Shown: in pieces, positions 18,221-27,439 of the stretch
Layout of the letters: every line of letters begins with the position of its first letter
Position numbering within the stretch: the first letter of the stretch is position 1
NCBI GenBank assembly: GCA_041658205.1
Contig: JBBAAO010000002.1
Span: 682,001-746,000, forward strand
Length of the DNA: 64,000 bases
DNA from: Bacteroidota bacterium
GTDB lineage: Bacteria > Bacteroidota > Ignavibacteria > UBA10030 > UBA8401
Direction: 5' to 3'
Program-made: the position numbers and the translations under genes
The notes under the pieces: model-generated
What the model saw: only the letters and a program-made list of their open reading frames with translations
Told to the model about the DNA's origin: nothing
The model's database searches: none

Positions 18221-19669
18221 CTAAAAGAGATATGTACCAACTGTTTTGCCGGGCAGAGAAGTTGAAAAGGCAGCTTCGCCAACCTTTACTCTGATCATTT
18301 GATCTTCCATGGATGTGTTTGAAATAATAAGAACGATAGTTCCATCGGGATTAATGAATGCCACATTATTGAGCGATTTATCTGTTAGACTAGAATATAT
18401 TCGATACGCTCCTACCTTTACAAACTTAGAAATTTGCCCCTGTAAATAATATTCACCGGTCAGCCAATAATTATCGTGATTCTTTGCATCTTTAATAATC
18501 ATTGAATGTCCGGGAGTGTGTGTCCATTGCTCAGGTCCTCTTTCACTATTCAGCATGGTCACCCAACCGATATATGTTCTTGACCAATTTCTGAAAATAT
18601 CAATAATATCACTTACCCCATCAGCCCCCCAGTAGGTGCGTTCCGTGAAAAAGATTGCCTTCGAAGGAAACATGTTGCGAATACTTTTGACTTCATTAAT
18701 AGCCCACGAGTAACCGTGAATTGCAGTACCATAGATTGCAGCATTTGACTCAGAATCAGATAGAATAGGTTTTGCGTAGTTTAACGCACCGTCATAATTG
18801 TGATCATAAAGTAATATTTTCGTCTCCAAATTATGCTTAGCAAGTTCTTTGCTTAATGCAATCGCTAATGCTTGAGCCTGTCCCGATGTAAGCGAGCATC
18901 CCGGATAATCCACCGGTACATACAGAGATTCATTTTGTAACGTTAACGCATACACCGGAATTCCTTTTTCTTTGTAAGCCAATAAAAATTTCGTCAAATA
19001 CGCTGCATACACATCTGTATATTGTGAAATAAAATTTCCTCCAACAATATTTTTTGATGTTTTCATCCATGCCGGGGGTGACCAGGGGGAGGCAACAAAC
19101 CGCAACTGCGGATTAATTTTTAATGCATCTTGTAACACGCCAATAATATTGTAATCAATATCTTTTTGAATTGAAAAATATGTCAGTAAGGTATCTTCTG
19201 TATTATTGGGAGTGTCATCATACGTATAAAATTTTCGTGACGTAAAATCCGATGTGCCGATACAAATACGCATCATGTTGAATCCAATTCCCTTATCGGG
19301 AGAAACGATTAGTTGAAGCAGTTCTTCGCGCTTTGCGGCGGTCATGCTCGATAAATTGAACACGGTCGTTTCTTCAAAGGAACATCCAAATCCTTCGAAT
19401 GGCTGATATGTTGTTGATGAGTCGACGACGATCGTATTCGCCAGAGTGTCTGATTTTTGAAAATACACGTCAGACTGCTGTGTAAGTTTGTGTGTAAAAT
19501 CCTTTGGTCCATTGAACCACGATGTATCTGCCGGCATCACCTCGGTGGTGAACCACACTTTTACCGGTTTGTCTGGTGTTTCATTACACGCTATAAGGGT
19601 AATACATAACAAGAGTGACAATAGACGTATTGTCTGAGTGGTAACGCTCAATGATCTAAGATTTTTCAT
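18221..19669 (-). CDS. Glycoside hydrolase family 30 lipoprotein (glucosylceramidase-like)
   Basis: Secreted retaining glycosidase of clan GH-A, family GH30, which includes glucosylceramidases, beta-1,6-glucanases and xylanases. The signal peptide ends in a lipobox (CITLIAC), so it is probably anchored to a membrane by lipid. Diagnostic segments are FGCSFEETTVFNLSS, NMMRICIGTSDFT and ASPWSPPAWMKTS. The acid/base Glu sits in LQNESL and the nucleophile Glu in FFTERTYWG. The C-terminal beta-domain ends the protein. Length of about 480 residues is normal. The open frame also has ATG 19699; 19669 gives a tidier signal peptide. The substrate cannot be read from sequence. The gene stands alone. Confidence 0.88.
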   Translation of the reverse strand: MKNLRSLSVTTQTIRLLSLLLCITLIACNETPDKPVKVWFTTEVMPADTSWFNGPKDFTHKLTQQSDVYFQKSDTLANTIVVDSSTTYQPFEGFGCSFEETTVFNLSSMTAAKREELLQLIVSPDKGIGFNMMRICIGTSDFTSRKFYTYDDTPNNTEDTLLTYFSIQKDIDYNIIGVLQDALKINPQLRFVASPWSPPAWMKTSKNIVGGNFISQYTDVYAAYLTKFLLAYKEKGIPVYALTLQNESLYVPVDYPGCSLTSGQAQALAIALSKELAKHNLETKILLYDHNYDGALNYAKPILSDSESNAAIYGTAIHGYSWAINEVKSIRNMFPSKAIFFTERTYWGADGVSDIIDIFRNWSRTYIGWVTMLNSERGPEQWTHTPGHSMIIKDAKNHDNYWLTGEYYLQGQISKFVKVGAYRIYSSLTDKSLNNVAFINPDGTIVLIISNTSMEDQMIRVKVGEAAFSTSLPGKTVGTYLF

Positions 19670-19760
19670 GGTCGCCCAAACATATTTTTGATTATTCATT
19701 CACTTCTGTGAATACTAAATTCTATTTGTCTAAAACATCAGGATCATCGATAGGATAAAT

Positions 19761-19787
19761 AAAAATGCCGCAAGTTGCGGCATTTTT
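19761..19787 (-). terminator. Intrinsic terminator of tRNA-Glu
   Basis: AAAAATGCCGC (19761-19771) pairs with GCGGCATTTTT (19777-19787) around the loop AAGTT. Read on the minus strand it ends in a T run directly after the tRNA. The symmetry would also let it act on the plus strand. Confidence 0.75.
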
Positions 19788-19791
19788 ATAG

Positions 19792-19863
19792 TAGCGCGTA
19801 CGGGAATCGAACCCGTATTTAAGCCTTGAGAGGGCTCCGTCCTAACCGTTAGACGAACGCGCC
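19792..19863 (-). tRNA. tRNA-Glu (anticodon CTC)
   Basis: The minus strand folds into a full cloverleaf. The acceptor is GGCGCGT/ACGCGCT (with one G-U pair), the D arm GTC/GAC, the anticodon stem GAGCC/GGCTT with loop CTCTCAA, the variable region AAAT, and the T arm ACGGG-TTCGATT-CCCGT. The anticodon CTC reads GAG. The discriminator is A and the CCA end is not encoded. Confidence 0.93.
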
Positions 19864-20298
19864 GGTTTGTTTCCTTCAAAATTTCTCTGTTTTCGCCAAC
19901 TCGATTTGTCATTGTTGCGTTGAAGATGACAAATTTTTCACTTTTATTGCCGAGTTAGTGCCCACTTTGTGCCCACCTGTTTTTTGATTGAGTAAGCATA
20001 TATCAATTTACAAAAGGATGATGCTTTCTGCAACAGAGTAAAAATAATTTAGCGCGTTAGCAAGAACGCCCAACAGAATGTATACTGTGGAATTATCTCT
20101 TCGCAGCCTGTCTCCGGTTGCGAATAGTTATTCTTGAATGACAGATTTATATCAGTTACATTCCTCCGAAGAATATGAATCTGAAAAATATGATAACTCT
20201 ATGACAATTTATTGACACCAATAACAGAACACTTCACCATATTGCACATGGATTGAAACTGTATTCATAAGACGATTCATTGCTGACAGGTCTTAATT
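19864..20298. other. Gene-free stretch upstream of tRNA-Glu
   Basis: No gene or RNA is recognisable. A short direct repeat, GTGCCCAC (twice, around 19957-19975), lies about 100 nt from the tRNA. On the minus strand it belongs to a short open stretch ending QVGTKWALTRQ-stop, which is stopped upstream after about 30 codons. It could be a scrap of an integrase-like gene beside a tRNA, but that is speculative. The promoter of the operon starting at 20299 should lie here; no good match was found. Confidence 0.35.
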
Positions 20299-21270
20299 AT
20301 GTTAACGCGATTATCGCATACAACAAGTTTTTTTTCGGGTTATTGGATTACCATGAGGCCGTATCTGTTATTTATTTCCGGAATTACTGGTATGTGTGGC
20401 CTTTCCTATTCAGCATCACTCCCTTTTTTCTCTGAATTCCTGCTCTTTGCTGTCTTCTTTTTTTCTTACGGATTCGGTCAGGCTCTTACTGATTGTTTTC
20501 AAATGGATACGGATTCGCTTTCGTCCCCATATCGTCCGCTCGTACAGGGAACACTTCGGAAAAAAGATGTAATGGTTGTCAGTCTGTTGGGTTTGGCTGC
20601 ATGCGGAATCATTCTCGGAATATTTTCCTTTGCAAATCTTTTTCTGGCATTTTTTTGTGTCGTAGGTTTATCGACATATACGTACTTCAAAAAACGATGG
20701 TGGGGAGGTCCATGGTACAATTCGTGGATTGTTGTTTTGGTTTTTCTCATGGGATTCCAATCCGGAAGCACTCTTTCATTCGATCAATATCGTTTAGAAT
20801 TTTATTGTACCATTACTACCGTATTTTTTGGATATGCTAATTTTGTTCTTACCGGTTATTTTAAGGATGTTGAGGCAGATCGTTCGACGGGATATCACAC
20901 TCTTGTTGTTGAGCACGGAAGAAAAATATCATCGAATGTGAGCAATGTTTTTGCTCTTCTGTTCACACTTTCCGGGATCGTATCAGTTATTTTAGTCCTC
21001 AAGGGACGATCAATTGACATTTCGTCTGTTGCGGCAATAACACTATTGATTGTGGCTGTTTATTTTTCCTGGTATTCTCAATATAAGCTTCGTCATGTCA
21101 CGGACGATCAACACGCATATCTTGCGATCCTTCCTTGTATCCATTCATATATCACGATGATTGCTTCAATTACCATTGTCAATAAACCTTCGTGGATGAT
21201 ATTCTTACTCATTTATTATGCGTTGTACTTTTTGACTATAAAATTACGTCCCGAACAATCACAAATTTAA
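20299..21270 (+). CDS. UbiA-family prenyltransferase
   Basis: Integral membrane prenyltransferase, 323 residues with about eight or nine hydrophobic segments. Both Asp-rich motifs of the family are present. The first is DCFQMDTDSLSSPYRPLVQG, matching NDxxDxxxD followed by PxRPLxxG with Cys beside the first Asp. The second is KDVEADRSTGYHTL. Family members move a prenyl diphosphate onto an aromatic ring (quinone, haem or chlorophyll pathways) or onto glycerol phosphate (archaeal-type ether lipids). It heads a packed eight-gene operon whose other members suggest lipid chemistry, so a polyprenyl or ether-lipid product is more likely than quinone. The acceptor is unknown. Confidence 0.88.
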   Translation: MLTRLSHTTSFFSGYWITMRPYLLFISGITGMCGLSYSASLPFFSEFLLFAVFFFSYGFGQALTDCFQMDTDSLSSPYRPLVQGTLRKKDVMVVSLLGLAACGIILGIFSFANLFLAFFCVVGLSTYTYFKKRWWGGPWYNSWIVVLVFLMGFQSGSTLSFDQYRLEFYCTITTVFFGYANFVLTGYFKDVEADRSTGYHTLVVEHGRKISSNVSNVFALLFTLSGIVSVILVLKGRSIDISSVAAITLLIVAVYFSWYSQYKLRHVTDDQHAYLAILPCIHSYITMIASITIVNKPSWMIFLLIYYALYFLTIKLRPEQSQI

Positions 21271-21281
21271 TGGCATGATCT

Positions 21282-22205
21282 ATGGCTGTTATTCTTCTTA
21301 ATATAAACGCATGTGGCGGCAAAGCTTTGCAGAAATGGGAATCAATCGAATCGGAACTCCGAACATTCCTGGGAGAATTTGTAACGATTATTGCAGATGA
21401 CTATTCAAAGGAAAAACTTGCTCAAGAGATTTCTCATGGCGAAAAATTCTTTATTGCTGCCGGAGGTGATGGTACAGTTAATTTTCTTTTAAACAGTCTG
21501 GCCCAATGCACAAACGGAACGTTGGCGAACATATCTATTGGTGCAATCGGCCTTGGATCGAGCAATGACTTTCATAAACCTTTTTTAAAGAACCAGAACA
21601 TGAGGAACATTCCATGTAAAATAGCACGTGAAACAGCTGAGCTTCGTACAATCGGATCAATAAAGTGGTCTACAGGAAATATATCGGATCAACGATTGTG
21701 GATTAATAATGCAAGTGTTGGTGTCACCGCGGAAGCAAATGATCTATTTAATCACCCTGGCAAATTTTTGCATTGGCTAAAACAGGTGCATACTGATACA
21801 GCAATTCTGTTTACGGCGGTAAGTACTATTTTGGATTATCAAAATCTCGAAATGATGATATCCGCCAATGGAGCAGTTGCGGAAAATACATTGGTGACAA
21901 ATCTTGGAGTGATATTCAATCCTCATTTTTCAGGATCATTCCATTATGATACACCACATCTCATTGACAGTGATTTCTTTTTTGTCCATACCATAAAAGA
22001 TCAACGCATGCTTTCAACGTTACAGATGCTCGTCCATTTGACGAAAGGAAAATTCCAAGGATTACCGCATACCAATACGATTCAAGCATCGCACGTATCT
22101 CTTCAATCAAGGAATGAATTTGCTGTTGAGTTTGACGGTGAAACTATTAGAATGAACAATGTAGAATTTACTTTAAAACAAAAGGCGATTAAGATATGCA
22201 AGTGA
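21282..22205 (+). CDS. Diacylglycerol-kinase-like lipid kinase (DAGKc domain)
   Basis: 307-residue cytoplasmic kinase of the DAGK/YegS/sphingosine-kinase superfamily. The nucleotide-binding motif is AAGGDGTVNFLLNSL, and a second conserved motif reads LGSSNDFHKP (usually GTGNDFAR). The C-terminal beta-sandwich follows (HFSGSFHYDTPHLID, VEFDGE). It would phosphorylate a lipid hydroxyl such as diacylglycerol, a long-chain base or a prenylated glycerol. It starts 11 nt after the UbiA stop and overlaps the next gene by 10 nt. The substrate is not readable from sequence. Confidence 0.85.
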   Translation: MAVILLNINACGGKALQKWESIESELRTFLGEFVTIIADDYSKEKLAQEISHGEKFFIAAGGDGTVNFLLNSLAQCTNGTLANISIGAIGLGSSNDFHKPFLKNQNMRNIPCKIARETAELRTIGSIKWSTGNISDQRLWINNASVGVTAEANDLFNHPGKFLHWLKQVHTDTAILFTAVSTILDYQNLEMMISANGAVAENTLVTNLGVIFNPHFSGSFHYDTPHLIDSDFFFVHTIKDQRMLSTLQMLVHLTKGKFQGLPHTNTIQASHVSLQSRNEFAVEFDGETIRMNNVEFTLKQKAIKICK

Positions 22206-23245
22206 TCAATCCAATCCTCGAAAATAATTTGATTGACAGCCTCATTCGATCATTTCCTCGATCAACGCTGCAGTTGAATAAACCGCATGAAAGCGATGCC
22301 GAGTTGGTCAGAATTCCGGGCACCGATGCGATTATTGCGATAACAACAGACAGTATTTGTGAAGAGATTGAGCGAGGACTTTATACTGATCCTTACCTGA
22401 TCGGCTATATGATTATCACTATCAATGTGAGCGACCTTGCCGCTGTTGGAGCTGTTCCAATTGGTTTGGTTCTTAATCACACATTAACTCACAAACTCAG
22501 TGACGATTTTTTGGAAAAATTGAATCAAGGAATTACCGATGCGTGTCTCAAATATTCTGTTTCCATTCTTGGTGGTGATACAAATTTTTCAACCAGATTA
22601 CAAGTAAGTGCAACGGCGATTGGATATTGTTCCACCGATCGAGTATTATCCCGCAAAGGATGTCGTGTTGGAGATATTCTTTTTTCGTCGGGACGATTAG
22701 GAAACGGGAATGTATTTGCCTTTCAACAATTAGGAAATGAATCAAAATCAGAAATTGAATATCGGCCGACGGCACGAATTCGGGAAGGAGCCATCGTGTC
22801 GAAATATGCCTCGTCCTGTATCGATACCAGCGACGGGTGTATGGCGGCGGTGGATCAGTTAATGAGAGTGAATGCTGTAGGTGCAAAAATTACTACATCG
22901 ATGAATGATTATCTATCCGAATCATCCATTCAGTTATGCCGCCAGCATTCTCTTCCGGAATGGTATATGCTTGCCGGTCCGCACGGGGAATTTGAGCTTC
23001 TCTTTACGATTCCTTCTGTTGCCGTCGAAAAATTTATGGAGCATGCTCATTCTGCAGATTGGCAGCCGATTGTTCTTGGTGTAATGACCGAGGAACAAAA
23101 AATAACTCTACAATATCGAAATGATTTCGTGTCATTCAATACGGAACATATCAGAAATATTTGTTTTGGAGATCATGGTGATCTGCACTATTACCTTTCA
23201 GAATTTAAAAAATTGGAACAAACACTTGAGGGAGGGATATCATGA
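22196..23245 (+). CDS. ThiL/AIR-synthase-family ATP-dependent enzyme
   Basis: 349 residues of the PurM/ThiL/SelD fold, which activates a substrate by phosphorylation. Family marks include ITTDSICEE (metal-binding Asp), INVSDLAAVGAVPIGLVL, ILGGDTNFS and SCIDTSDGCMAAVDQL. The layout is closest to thiamine-monophosphate kinase. However, there are no thiamine genes here, and the N-terminal metal motif (usually GDDAA) is altered (HESDAELVRI). I therefore read it as a ThiL-like kinase adapted to this operon's own intermediate, not housekeeping ThiL. It overlaps both neighbours (10 and 4 nt). Confidence 0.8.
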   Translation: MQVINPILENNLIDSLIRSFPRSTLQLNKPHESDAELVRIPGTDAIIAITTDSICEEIERGLYTDPYLIGYMIITINVSDLAAVGAVPIGLVLNHTLTHKLSDDFLEKLNQGITDACLKYSVSILGGDTNFSTRLQVSATAIGYCSTDRVLSRKGCRVGDILFSSGRLGNGNVFAFQQLGNESKSEIEYRPTARIREGAIVSKYASSCIDTSDGCMAAVDQLMRVNAVGAKITTSMNDYLSESSIQLCRQHSLPEWYMLAGPHGEFELLFTIPSVAVEKFMEHAHSADWQPIVLGVMTEEQKITLQYRNDFVSFNTEHIRNICFGDHGDLHYYLSEFKKLEQTLEGGIS

Positions 23246-24558
23246 CTGTAAAAGAATATCAAGGGGGAGAAAATTTTGATCTGCGCGATGTATTGCTTAA
23301 TGCTCATTCTACGGGTTTGCTGGAGCGTGTAGCATTTTTTCAACATTTTATCAATGATCTTCGCTCAACTGATCAGTTGCTGTACTTGCGGTGTACGAAC
23401 AGTGCGGCAGATAGATCTGTTGATGTTATCGAAGAAAATACTGATGCTGCCCAACCGATGGTAATGTTTGGCTCAAATAATTATCTCGGTCTTGCAAATC
23501 ATCCCTATGTAAAAGAGTATGTCAAAACAATCATCGATACGTACGGGATCGGTGTCGGAGGTCCGCCGCTTCTCAACGGTTATTCCATACTCCATCGGAC
23601 ACTCGAGCGCCGTCTTTCTTCGTTCAAAGAGAAAGAAGATGGATTGATTTTTTCATCTGGTTATGCCAGCAATCTGGGTTTAATTTCTGCCCTTGTCAAT
23701 AAGCGAGATATTGTGATCTATGATAAATTTTGTCATGCATCATTGATCGACGGAATGCAGATGAGTAAATCCATATCATTTCCCTTCGAACACAATAATA
23801 TTACACACTTAGAATCTCTTCTCCGCGAGCATGAATCTCACACAGGGACAATTTATGTGGTTGTGGAAGGTGTTTATTCGATGGATGGAGATCTTGCTCC
23901 GTTAGATAAAATCGTTCCATTGTGTAAAAAATATGGTGCAGTCATTATCCTTGATGATGCGCATGGAACCGGGGTATTCGGCAAGAACGGAAAGGGAACA
24001 TCAGAATACTTTGGTGTACAGCATGAGATTGATATTATTGTCGGAACGTTTAGTAAAGCATTCGGTGTTGTTGGTGGATTTATTTGTGCATCGAAAGAGA
24101 TTATTAATTATCTCAGGTACTTTGCACGTTCATATATGTTTTCTGCTTCATTACCACCGCCTATTATCGGAGCAGTATTGGCTGGACTGGATATTCTTGA
24201 GCAGAAACCGGAGATCATTCAAAAACTTCACGACAATATTGTGTATGCAAAGCATCTTTTTAAGGGAATTGGATTTCCTATCCCGACAATCTCACCTATC
24301 ATTGCGCTGAATGCACCGGAAGGAATGAATATCCGTAAAGCGGCCCATCACTTTCACACGAAAGGCATTTTTGTGAATTCGATTGAATATCCCGCTGTTC
24401 CCATTCAGCAACAACGGTTTCGAGTCAGCATCATGGCAACGCATACGAAAGAGGATATTGAAAACATGGTTCGGTGTGTCGATGAAGTATGGTGCCTGTA
24501 TGGTAAAAAAGAAACTACTGTTTTGAACAATCATCATGCTGAAAAAAAGTATGAATAA
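23242..24558 (+). CDS. Alpha-oxoamine synthase (KBL/BioF/serine palmitoyltransferase family)
   Basis: 438-residue PLP enzyme that condenses an amino acid with an acyl-CoA or acyl-ACP and releases CO2. The PLP Lys lies in GTFSKAFGVVGG. Other marks are FGSNNYLGLANHP, SGYASNLGLISAL, DDAHGTGVFG and YMFSASLPPP. There is a longer N-terminal part (about 70 residues) than in BioF, as in serine palmitoyltransferase-like members. With no biotin genes around and lipid enzymes on both sides, a long-chain amino-ketone (sphingoid- or capnine-like) product is more likely than biotin precursor or aminoketobutyrate. It starts on the ATGA overlap with the upstream gene. Confidence 0.88.
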   Translation: MTVKEYQGGENFDLRDVLLNAHSTGLLERVAFFQHFINDLRSTDQLLYLRCTNSAADRSVDVIEENTDAAQPMVMFGSNNYLGLANHPYVKEYVKTIIDTYGIGVGGPPLLNGYSILHRTLERRLSSFKEKEDGLIFSSGYASNLGLISALVNKRDIVIYDKFCHASLIDGMQMSKSISFPFEHNNITHLESLLREHESHTGTIYVVVEGVYSMDGDLAPLDKIVPLCKKYGAVIILDDAHGTGVFGKNGKGTSEYFGVQHEIDIIVGTFSKAFGVVGGFICASKEIINYLRYFARSYMFSASLPPPIIGAVLAGLDILEQKPEIIQKLHDNIVYAKHLFKGIGFPIPTISPIIALNAPEGMNIRKAAHHFHTKGIFVNSIEYPAVPIQQQRFRVSIMATHTKEDIENMVRCVDEVWCLYGKKETTVLNNHHAEKKYE

Positions 24559-25657
24559 TATTGTTGTAAGAATGTTGATGCGGGAACGTTCGCGAACGTT
24601 GATTACCATTGCGGGCACCGGAACGTTGCTTCTCCTGATGCTCTTTCTTGCCGGTATATACGAAGGGGTGAAAAATGGATCAACGGGATTCATTCGTCAT
24701 TCATCGGCACAAATCTGGGCGTGTCAAAAAAATTCAAATAATTTGCTGCGCAGCTCTTCGTTTCTGAGCAACTCCACGGCAGAAGAATTAGGCGCAGTTT
24801 CCGGTGTTAAAAAGGTTGAAGCAATTCTTCGGTTACTTGCGACAGCAGAAATTCATAACAAAAACATCACAGCATTCATCTTTGGGATACCGTTGGAAAG
24901 TGAATTAAGCTCTCCTCCAATTGTTCGAGGGAGACCGGTGCCGAATCTTGGAGAGATTATTCTTGACCAATCAATCGTTAAGAAATACAATCTCGATCTT
25001 GGCGATACCATCCGGTTGAATGGAGATCCATTCATACTTGCAGGAATCAGTCGCGAAACGAATGCTACTGTTGCGCAATTTTCATTCATTACGTTGACCA
25101 ATGCAGAACAAATTTTAGGGTTTGAAAGTATCTCGAGCTTCTTTCTCATTTCAGTAGATACGACGATACATGAGAAGAAAGTACTTGATGACCTTAAGCA
25201 AAATTATCCCGAGCTTTCATTTTATTCGAAAGAGGAATTTATCGCCAATAATCTCGATGAAATGAAAACCGGGGTTTTGCCCATCCTGTGGACGATTGCA
25301 TTACTCGGATTCATCACCGGTAGCGCGATTATTTCGTTGTTGTTGTATGCATCGGCACAAGAACACCGGGAAGACTATGCGCTTTTTAAAGCATTGGGTA
25401 TGTCTCAATCGCGTATTGCTGTTATCGTACTTCGGCAGGCACTTCTTATTTCTTTTGGCGGTTATGTAGTTGCTTTGTGTGGTTATGTGGTCTGTTCTCC
25501 TATTCTTTTGGCTTTTGCTCCGGAGATCTCTGTTGATATCAACAGAGAAATGTGCATGGTTTTACTTGGCATCTCACTCTTGTTGGGTTGTATTGGTTCT
25601 TTCCTTTCTGTGAACAAATTGTCCAATGTCTATCCGACGGAGGTGTTCCGTGCCTAA
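24551..25657 (+). CDS. ABC transporter permease, FtsX/MacB-like
   Basis: About 368 residues with one N-terminal membrane segment (about 20-40), a large extracytoplasmic domain (about 40-240) and three C-terminal membrane segments carrying the FtsX-type signature (EHREDYALFKALGMS). Such permeases extrude lipids, lipoproteins or peptides with a LolD/MacB-type ATPase, which is the next gene. An alternative ATG at 24536 lies inside the upstream gene; 24551 overlaps it by 8 nt. In this operon it probably moves or exports the lipid product or an intermediate. Confidence 0.87.
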   Translation: MNNIVVRMLMRERSRTLITIAGTGTLLLLMLFLAGIYEGVKNGSTGFIRHSSAQIWACQKNSNNLLRSSSFLSNSTAEELGAVSGVKKVEAILRLLATAEIHNKNITAFIFGIPLESELSSPPIVRGRPVPNLGEIILDQSIVKKYNLDLGDTIRLNGDPFILAGISRETNATVAQFSFITLTNAEQILGFESISSFFLISVDTTIHEKKVLDDLKQNYPELSFYSKEEFIANNLDEMKTGVLPILWTIALLGFITGSAIISLLLYASAQEHREDYALFKALGMSQSRIAVIVLRQALLISFGGYVVALCGYVVCSPILLAFAPEISVDINREMCMVLLGISLLLGCIGSFLSVNKLSNVYPTEVFRA

Positions 25658-26351
25658 CGCATTTCCCAACAATATTATTGTTGCTCACAGTCTTTCAAAA
25701 ATATTTTCCGATAACCTCACCGTGCCGGTAGTGGCTGTTCGCTCGCTCGATCTTGAAATTTCTACGGGCGAATTTATTATTATCAGCGGACCGAATGGAG
25801 GAGGGAAGACAACACTGCTGACGCTGCTTGGCTGTATGAGTCGTCCTTCATCCGGATCTGTCTCGATCATCAATACGAATGTCTTGAGTCTTTCACAAAA
25901 AGAGCTTTCCCGTTTCCGGATGAAAAATATTGGTTTCATTTTTCAGACATTTCGATTGGTCGATTTCCTTACAGTGCGGCAGAATGTGGAACTCGCCGCT
26001 CATATTGCCGGAACGACCGGTCTTGAAGCATCGAACATCGTTTCGTCGCTGATGGATGAAGTCGAAATCTCGCACCGAGCAAATTTTTATCCTCAGCAGC
26101 TCAGCGGCGGTGAAAAACAACGGACTGCAATCGCTCGTGCATTGGTGAATAACCCGGCGATAATTCTTGCGGATGAACCGACCGGAAGTCTTGATTCTTC
26201 TTCCGGGAAAATAATCATTCGTTTGCTTCGTGAATTATCAAAAGAGCGGAATACAACTGTCATTATTGTCAGTCATGACGAACGGATCTATTCCTATGCG
26301 GACAGGGTATTGCGAATGGAAGATGGTGCAATATTGGTGCAGAAAAAATAA
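25650..26351 (+). CDS. ABC transporter ATP-binding protein, LolD/MacB-like
   Basis: About 233 residues. It shows Walker A (GPNGGGKTTLL), the Q loop (FIFQTFRLVDFLT), the ABC signature (LSGGEKQRTAIARAL), Walker B (IILADEPTGSLD) and the H-loop His (VIIVSHDE). It is the partner of the FtsX-like permease just upstream. I place the start at GTG 25650 because a clear Shine-Dalgarno GGAGG lies 7 nt before it. An in-frame ATG at 25626 would put that SD inside the gene. The overlap with the permease stop is 8 nt. Confidence 0.88.
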   Translation: MPNAFPNNIIVAHSLSKIFSDNLTVPVVAVRSLDLEISTGEFIIISGPNGGGKTTLLTLLGCMSRPSSGSVSIINTNVLSLSQKELSRFRMKNIGFIFQTFRLVDFLTVRQNVELAAHIAGTTGLEASNIVSSLMDEVEISHRANFYPQQLSGGEKQRTAIARALVNNPAIILADEPTGSLDSSSGKIIIRLLRELSKERNTTVIIVSHDERIYSYADRVLRMEDGAILVQKK

Positions 26352-26352
26352 T

Positions 26353-27435
26353 ATGAGTTCATTTTTAACAAGGATCAATTATTCTTCGGTGAATGAAGAC
26401 AGTACTTCAGAACTCGCGGCGTTACAGTTGGGATCGAACGACCGCTGCCTCTGTATCACCGGAAGCGGGGCACGTCCGCTCGATTTGCTGACGCAGCCGT
26501 TGGGGGAGATCGTTTCAATAGATATGAATCCTTATCAGAATTATCTTCTTGAATTAAAAATAGCGGCGATCCGATTTTTATCGTACGATGGATTTTGCGC
26601 ATTCATTGGACTTACTCCGTCAGCAAATCGACTGACACTATATTTACAGCTCTGTAAGTTATTAACATCAGATGCGCGTCACTATTGGGATCGGCAACAG
26701 AGATTAATTGAAAAAGGGATATTGTATCAAGGATCTTGGGAGCGATACTTCAAGATTCTTGCGACATATCTCTCTCTTACGCGCGAATCATTGCTTCTTC
26801 GATTATTTTCTTCGGAATCGGTGCATGAACAAGCAGAAATTTGGGACAGTCAATGGAATAATGTCCATTGGCGAACGTTTCTTCGCTTGGTTTCTTCACG
26901 GTGGTGTTGGAAATATATCCTGCAAGATCCTGGATTTTATCGGTATGTGGAGAAAGATTTTTCCATTGCAGACTATATTGCTGCGCGACTAAACGTTAAT
27001 GCTCATACCATTCATTTTCAAAAAAGCCCCTTTACCAATATTTTATTTTTAGGAAAATTACATCCGAACAGTGATCTGCCCAACCATTTACAAGAGAATC
27101 ACTACCAACAATTGCAGAAAAATATCGATCGTTTGTCTATCATTTCTGCTCCACTTGGAACGCTTTCTGACCAAAAAGGGATCGGTTGCTTTCATGCATT
27201 TTCTATTTCGGACGTTTCATCCTATACAGATCAAGATGCCTATGAACAAATTTGGCGGGCAATGAATGCTGTTTCCGAGAACGGTGCACGGATTTGCGAA
27301 CGGCAATTTCTCGTAAAACGGGATATTCCTGATATATGCGTAAAATTATTTACTCGTGATGTTGTGCTCGAGTCTCAATTAACAGAACGGGACAGTTCTA
27401 TTTTTTATACGTTTGTTTGTGCAACGAAAAAGTAA
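26353..27435 (+). CDS. BtaA-like (DUF3419) S-adenosylmethionine 3-amino-3-carboxypropyl transferase
   Basis: 360-residue protein of the DUF3419/BtaA family. BtaA moves the aminocarboxypropyl group of SAM onto diacylglycerol, the first step of betaine lipid (DGTS) synthesis. Family marks are NYSSVNEDSTSELAALQL, CLCITGSGARPLDLL, the SAM-binding IVSIDMNPYQNYLLELKIAA and SYDGFCAFIGL. No BtaB-type N-methyltransferase follows, so the product may stay unmethylated or be acylated by the GNAT enzyme next door. ATG 26353 lies 1 nt after the ATPase stop; an upstream in-frame ATG at 26230 falls deep within the ATPase gene and is rejected. Confidence 0.86.
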   Translation: MSSFLTRINYSSVNEDSTSELAALQLGSNDRCLCITGSGARPLDLLTQPLGEIVSIDMNPYQNYLLELKIAAIRFLSYDGFCAFIGLTPSANRLTLYLQLCKLLTSDARHYWDRQQRLIEKGILYQGSWERYFKILATYLSLTRESLLLRLFSSESVHEQAEIWDSQWNNVHWRTFLRLVSSRWCWKYILQDPGFYRYVEKDFSIADYIAARLNVNAHTIHFQKSPFTNILFLGKLHPNSDLPNHLQENHYQQLQKNIDRLSIISAPLGTLSDQKGIGCFHAFSISDVSSYTDQDAYEQIWRAMNAVSENGARICERQFLVKRDIPDICVKLFTRDVVLESQLTERDSSIFYTFVCATKK

Positions 27436-27439
27436 TTCT

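Noticed and set aside
19925..20050. Possible integrase remnant beside tRNA-Glu (minus strand, ends QVGTKWALTRQ)
   Set aside because: The open stretch is only about 30 codons, is stopped upstream, and no repeat of the tRNA 3' end was found to mark an attachment site.
23242..24558. Calling the oxoamine synthase bioF or kbl
   Set aside because: Family membership is clear but no biotin or threonine-degradation genes are near, and the context is lipid-like; substrate specificity cannot be read.
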